From DASPJQ01 sp035299065 (GTDB lineage: Bacteria; Bacteroidota; Bacteroidia; Flavobacteriales_D; UBA2798): a stretch of 8,442 nt of DNA. The first letter of the stretch is position 1. Every line of letters begins with the position of its first letter. The position numbers were made by a program, and so were the translations under genes. The notes beneath the pieces are model-generated. The model was not told the DNA's origin and made no database searches. It saw only the letters and a program-made list of their open reading frames with translations. Shown in pieces: positions 5,814 through 8,442 of the stretch. Location: assembly GCA_035299065.1 (NCBI GenBank), contig DATGXI010000072.1, forward strand, positions 1 through 8,442. Direction: 5' to 3'.

Positions 5814-6548
5814 ATGCCTGAAGGACCTTCAATTGTCATATTAAAAGAAGCGGTTAGCCAATTTACCGGCAAAAAAGTAAAAAAAGCTTCGGGCAACTCC
5901 AAACAGCTTGCGTTTAAAAAAATAACCGGACAAAAAATAACGGCTTTCAAATCGTGGGGAAAACATTTTTTGATTTGTTTTCCAACGTTTAGTGTACGTA
6001 TTCATTTTCTTTTATTCGGATCATATCGCATAAATGAAAAAAAAGAAAGTTCCCCACGGTTAAGCCTACAGTTTAGCAAGGGTGAAATTAATTTTTATGC
6101 CTGTTCAGTAAAAGAACTTGACCAGGACCTTGACCAGGTGTACGATTGGAGTGCCGATGTGCTCAATGAAAACTGGGACAAAAAAAAGGCGCTTGAGAAA
6201 TTAAAAAAGCAGCCTTTAACCCTTGTTTGTGATGCTTTGCTTGATCAAACCATTTTTGCCGGTGTAGGAAACATCATTAAAAATGAAGTGCTATACCGGA
6301 TAAAAGTACACCCGCTTTCCGAAATCGGCAAACTTCCACCAAAAAAACTAAAACTCCTGGTGAAAGAAGCCGAAAAATACAGTTTCGATTTTTTAAAATG
6401 GAAAAAAGAATTCACGCTTAAAAAACATTGGCTTGCCCACACAAAAAAAAAATGTGCCAGGGACAAAAACCCCATCCTGAAAATGTACGCAGGAAAAACC
6501 AACAGGCGCACATTTTATTGTGAATACTGCCAGGTATTATATAATTAA
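5814..6548 (+). CDS. Fpg/Nei-family DNA glycosylase/AP lyase
   Basis: The start is ATG 5814 although the frame is open further upstream (a GTG at 5775): in this family the residue after Met must be Pro, whose amine is the catalytic nucleophile, and the protein begins MPEGP. This gives 244 residues. Pro2 and Glu3 are the catalytic pair. Lys50 in SWGKHF matches the conserved lesion- and phosphate-contacting Lys. FAGVGNIIKNEVLYRIKVHP (148-167) is the helix-two-turns-helix with the DNA-binding Asn153. The C-terminus is a zinc finger with Arg231/Arg232 and the second Cys pair FYCEYCQ (236, 239). The first pair is unusual: CARDK, with Cys214 but Asp217 where the second Cys is expected. The enzyme should remove oxidised bases and nick the abasic site. 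Whether it acts on oxidised purines (MutM-like) or pyrimidines (Nei-like) cannot be told by eye, hence no symbol. A Nudix gene follows 11 bp downstream. Confidence 0.92.
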   Translation: MPEGPSIVILKEAVSQFTGKKVKKASGNSKQLAFKKITGQKITAFKSWGKHFLICFPTFSVRIHFLLFGSYRINEKKESSPRLSLQFSKGEINFYACSVKELDQDLDQVYDWSADVLNENWDKKKALEKLKKQPLTLVCDALLDQTIFAGVGNIIKNEVLYRIKVHPLSEIGKLPPKKLKLLVKEAEKYSFDFLKWKKEFTLKKHWLAHTKKKCARDKNPILKMYAGKTNRRTFYCEYCQVLYN

Positions 6549-6559
6549 AAACCACAACT

Positions 6560-7039
6560 ATGCGATTAATGAGTTTTGTTGTTATTGAAAAAGATGACCA
6601 TTTTTTACTGGTGCAGGAAGCATCAAAAAAGTATAAAGGCCTTTGGTATTTTCCGGGTGGAGAACTCCAAAAAAGCGAAAGTTTTGAGGATGCCGCCTTG
6701 CGCGAAACACGCGAGGAACTGCAATGCGAAATATACCTGCAACGCATCATCAACATACGCATCACCAACCGCATTTTTGACCAAAGCATGACCATTGTAT
6801 ATGCCGGCATGGTAAAAGAAGAACCGCCACCAAAAAAAGCCGATAAGCATTCATTGGAAACACGTTGGTTTACTTATGATGAAACCTTAAAGCTTGAGAT
6901 GCGCGAATACGGCCATGAGATTATACATGCCTACCGCAACAGCAATGACTTTTTGCCAAATATTATATTGAACGACCACGAAAAGAATTTTCATTCATTG
7001 ATCCTGAAAAATTCAGAACAAAATTTCATGAGGGATTGA
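6560..7039 (+). CDS. Nudix hydrolase
   Basis: A 159-residue Nudix-fold protein. The Nudix box runs from Gly34 to Cys56: G-x5-E40-x7-R48-E49-T50-x-E52-E53-L-Q55-C56. All metal-binding glutamates are present, but the final Gly of the consensus is Gln55. The fold is otherwise normal: MSFVVIEKDDHFLLVQEA (4-21), GLWYFPGGE (27-35), then TRWFTYDE (101-108). Nudix enzymes hydrolyse nucleoside diphosphate-linked compounds. The substrate here is unknown; the position 11 bp behind an Fpg/Nei glycosylase gene, and the likely shared transcript, suggest clean-up of damaged nucleotides in the manner of MutT (inference). The residues after about 125 form a short extension with no recognised motif. The start is ATG 6560; ATG 6569 (Met4) is possible. 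No Shine-Dalgarno is seen. The stop is only 7 bp from the stop of the convergent DUF2461 gene. Confidence 0.9.
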   Translation: MRLMSFVVIEKDDHFLLVQEASKKYKGLWYFPGGELQKSESFEDAALRETREELQCEIYLQRIINIRITNRIFDQSMTIVYAGMVKEEPPPKKADKHSLETRWFTYDETLKLEMREYGHEIIHAYRNSNDFLPNIILNDHEKNFHSLILKNSEQNFMRD

Positions 7040-7046
7040 GCTTTGC

Positions 7047-7715
7047 TTAACCAACCGCTTTCCTTAAAAACTTAATCATTGGCAAAGCAATTTTATAATG
7101 TTCAAGCATTGTTTTCATCAAGTCTTTACTGGTTACAAGCGATGCTTTTTTTTCGGTTCCAAAATAAAACTCTTTATTAAACAGCAGTGGCTGCTTTTCG
7201 GCTGCTGCCTTTAAATTTGCCGGTACCCTAACCGATTTTTGTCCTTGTAAATCGCCAAAGGTTGCTTTGAATTTTTTATCGTTTACCAGCTTATCAAATT
7301 CCTTCAGGTTTTTTGCAATTGTGTTTCGCAGGTTTACCAGTGCTGCCGTTTCAACAATATACGCACCACCATACAGTGCCACATGCTCGGGCCCAAGCTC
7401 AAAATAAAATCCGGGCGCCTGACCACCTTTTTTTCCGCCAAGTGCTATTATAGCTGACCTGTAGGTTTTATAAATGGTTTTGTCTTTTGAAAAACGTATA
7501 TCGTTATTAATACGGTGTATACTTTCTTTCGGACCTGTTTTAATTTCTTTGTCAATTTTTTGAACGTTGGCTATAAAATCGGCCACAAATTTTTCAAATG
7601 GCTCTTTAACCGATTTAAAATAACGCTCGCGGTTTACATCAAACCAATCTTTGTTATTATTTGATGCAAGCTCTTTTAAAAATTTATTGAAATCAGGTGA
7701 AAAATAGGTGCTCAT
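7047..7715 (-). CDS. DUF2461 family protein
   Basis: A 222-residue soluble protein that matches the DUF2461 family (also described as TIGR02453) over its whole length. The N-terminal segment FLKELASNNNKDWFDVNRERY (12-32) and the signature RINNDIRFSKDKTIYKT (68-84) are the family hallmarks, followed by GFYFELGPEHVALYGGAYI (102-120), which fits the usual GFY(L/F)-hydrophobic strand. Length is typical and no part is missing. The function of the family is not established. It lies 14 bp downstream of the hypothetical gene at the window's right edge and is probably co-transcribed with it. Its 3' end converges on the Nudix gene with 7 bp between stops, leaving no room for a separate terminator. Confidence 0.92.
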   Translation of the reverse strand: MSTYFSPDFNKFLKELASNNNKDWFDVNRERYFKSVKEPFEKFVADFIANVQKIDKEIKTGPKESIHRINNDIRFSKDKTIYKTYRSAIIALGGKKGGQAPGFYFELGPEHVALYGGAYIVETAALVNLRNTIAKNLKEFDKLVNDKKFKATFGDLQGQKSVRVPANLKAAAEKQPLLFNKEFYFGTEKKASLVTSKDLMKTMLEHYKIALPMIKFLRKAVG

Positions 7716-7729
7716 TTTAGTTTACAGTT

Positions 7730-8442
7730 TTATTTTTTTGAAGGAATTATGGTAATAGTTGAATCTTTTGCCATGCCAATAGTGAGGCAGTTATTTTCTT
7801 TCGTATCAAGAGTTGCATGACCTGAACCACCATACTTGGTTCCACCACCGGGCAGCTGCCTGTGCGTATATACGTTTACATTGTACGAGCCGTGCGGCAG
7901 GTCAAAACTTGTTTCGTTTAGTTTTCCATCGCTTTTTGAATTATACTGGTAGGGTGATGGTTCAAACTGCACTGAATAATCGTATTTGGTATTGATGAGC
8001 GATTTTTCAAACACCAATTCAATTTTTGCCTGGGGTAATTGGGCTACTTTTTTTTGCACCATGGCCAGCACCTCGTTCTGTATTTTATACAGGGTTTCGC
8101 CATCACGGCCGGTATATGACTCGGTAGCGCTGCTTCCTTTTTCCTCACACACACTGCCATCACAAATCATAATAGAACGGGAACCTTTATCATAAATCAC
8201 TTCATGTTTGGTTGAGCGCAGGTTCAAATAACCATTTTCATAAAATAACTTTGCTATCTGGTCCAGTTCTGCCTGGGTAAATTTCAACTCATATTTATTG
8301 GTAGCCTGGTTCATGTGCAGGGTATACGAGGCACTGTCGCTGTAAATCTCAAACCGGGTGTATTCATTCACCATTCCCCCGCCTGAATAATAACTTACAC
8401 GCATGTTTTTTGTCCATGAGCCTGTCAGCTTCAGTTTTCCCC
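7730..8442 (-). CDS. Hypothetical protein, possibly secreted or lipoprotein, 5' end outside window
   Basis: The product is not recognised. A Met codon at 8404 would give 224 residues, but the frame stays open through 12 more codons to the window edge (GKLKLTGSWTKN before that Met). That Met lies inside a strand-like segment (MRVSYYSGGGM), so the true start is probably beyond base 8442. The first half has FEIYSDSASYTLHM, then ELKFTQAELDQIAKLFYENGYLNL, then a two-Cys segment (MICDGSVCEEKG). The second half (from about KIELVFEKS) is rich in beta-strand patterns and has DLPHGSYNVNVYTHRQLPGGG, like the small beta-sandwich domains common in exported Bacteroidota proteins. The expected export signal or lipobox would lie outside the window, so cell location is inference. 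It probably shares a transcript with the DUF2461 gene 14 bp downstream. Confidence 0.75.
   Translation of the reverse strand, partial: GKLKLTGSWTKNMRVSYYSGGGMVNEYTRFEIYSDSASYTLHMNQATNKYELKFTQAELDQIAKLFYENGYLNLRSTKHEVIYDKGSRSIMICDGSVCEEKGSSATESYTGRDGETLYKIQNEVLAMVQKKVAQLPQAKIELVFEKSLINTKYDYSVQFEPSPYQYNSKSDGKLNETSFDLPHGSYNVNVYTHRQLPGGGTKYGGSGHATLDTKENNCLTIGMAKDSTITIIPSKK

Noticed and set aside
6245..6850. Three minus-strand frames over the glycosylase and Nudix genes
   Set aside because: They are antisense to two genes with full sets of catalytic motifs. Their products are rich in Phe and Ser from A-rich codons on the other strand.
8402..8404. Met codon at 8404 as the true start of the last gene
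   Set aside because: The frame remains open to the window edge, and the Met lies within a strand-like segment, so a start beyond the window is more likely.

Overview
The window looks like chromosomal DNA from a member of the Bacteroidota. The evidence is an ECF sigma factor followed by a FecR-type anti-sigma factor, a poly-HAMP signalling protein of the kind found in large Bacteroidota hybrid histidine kinases, AT-rich DNA, and A/T-rich leaders with no clear Shine-Dalgarno before most starts. The genus cannot be read from the sequence. There are no rRNA, tRNA, CRISPR, insertion sequence or phage features.

Left part (1-4472): four genes in a row on the minus strand, all signal transduction. 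In transcription order they are an ECF sigma-70 factor with a hydrophobic C-terminal tail (4472 to 3903), a FecR-like membrane anti-sigma factor with an unusual basic C-terminus (3784 to 2912), a small stand-alone RsbT-like protein whose ATP-binding motifs are degenerate (2825 to 2280), and the N-terminal 638 codons of a soluble poly-HAMP protein, probably a hybrid histidine kinase (1914 to beyond base 1). The poly-HAMP part holds five units of exactly 92 codons (276 bp) that are almost identical even in DNA. The large open frame on the opposite strand over this array is a shadow.

Middle (4599-5813): a DUF72 (YecE-like) gene on the minus strand, then a 483-bp divergent intergenic region with several short inverted repeats and no convincing gene.

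Right part (5814-8442): a plus-strand pair encoding an Fpg/Nei-family DNA glycosylase and, 11 bp later, a Nudix hydrolase. This is probably a small operon for oxidative or other base damage. It converges with only 7 bp between stops on a minus-strand pair: a DUF2461 protein and, upstream of it, a hypothetical protein that runs off the right edge of the window.

The best candidate for something under-described is the minus-strand signalling cluster. It combines a sigma/anti-sigma pair with no TonB or SusCD partner in view, a probably ATP-dead RsbT-like protein and a soluble poly-HAMP receptor. That the four work together is inferred from adjacency only.
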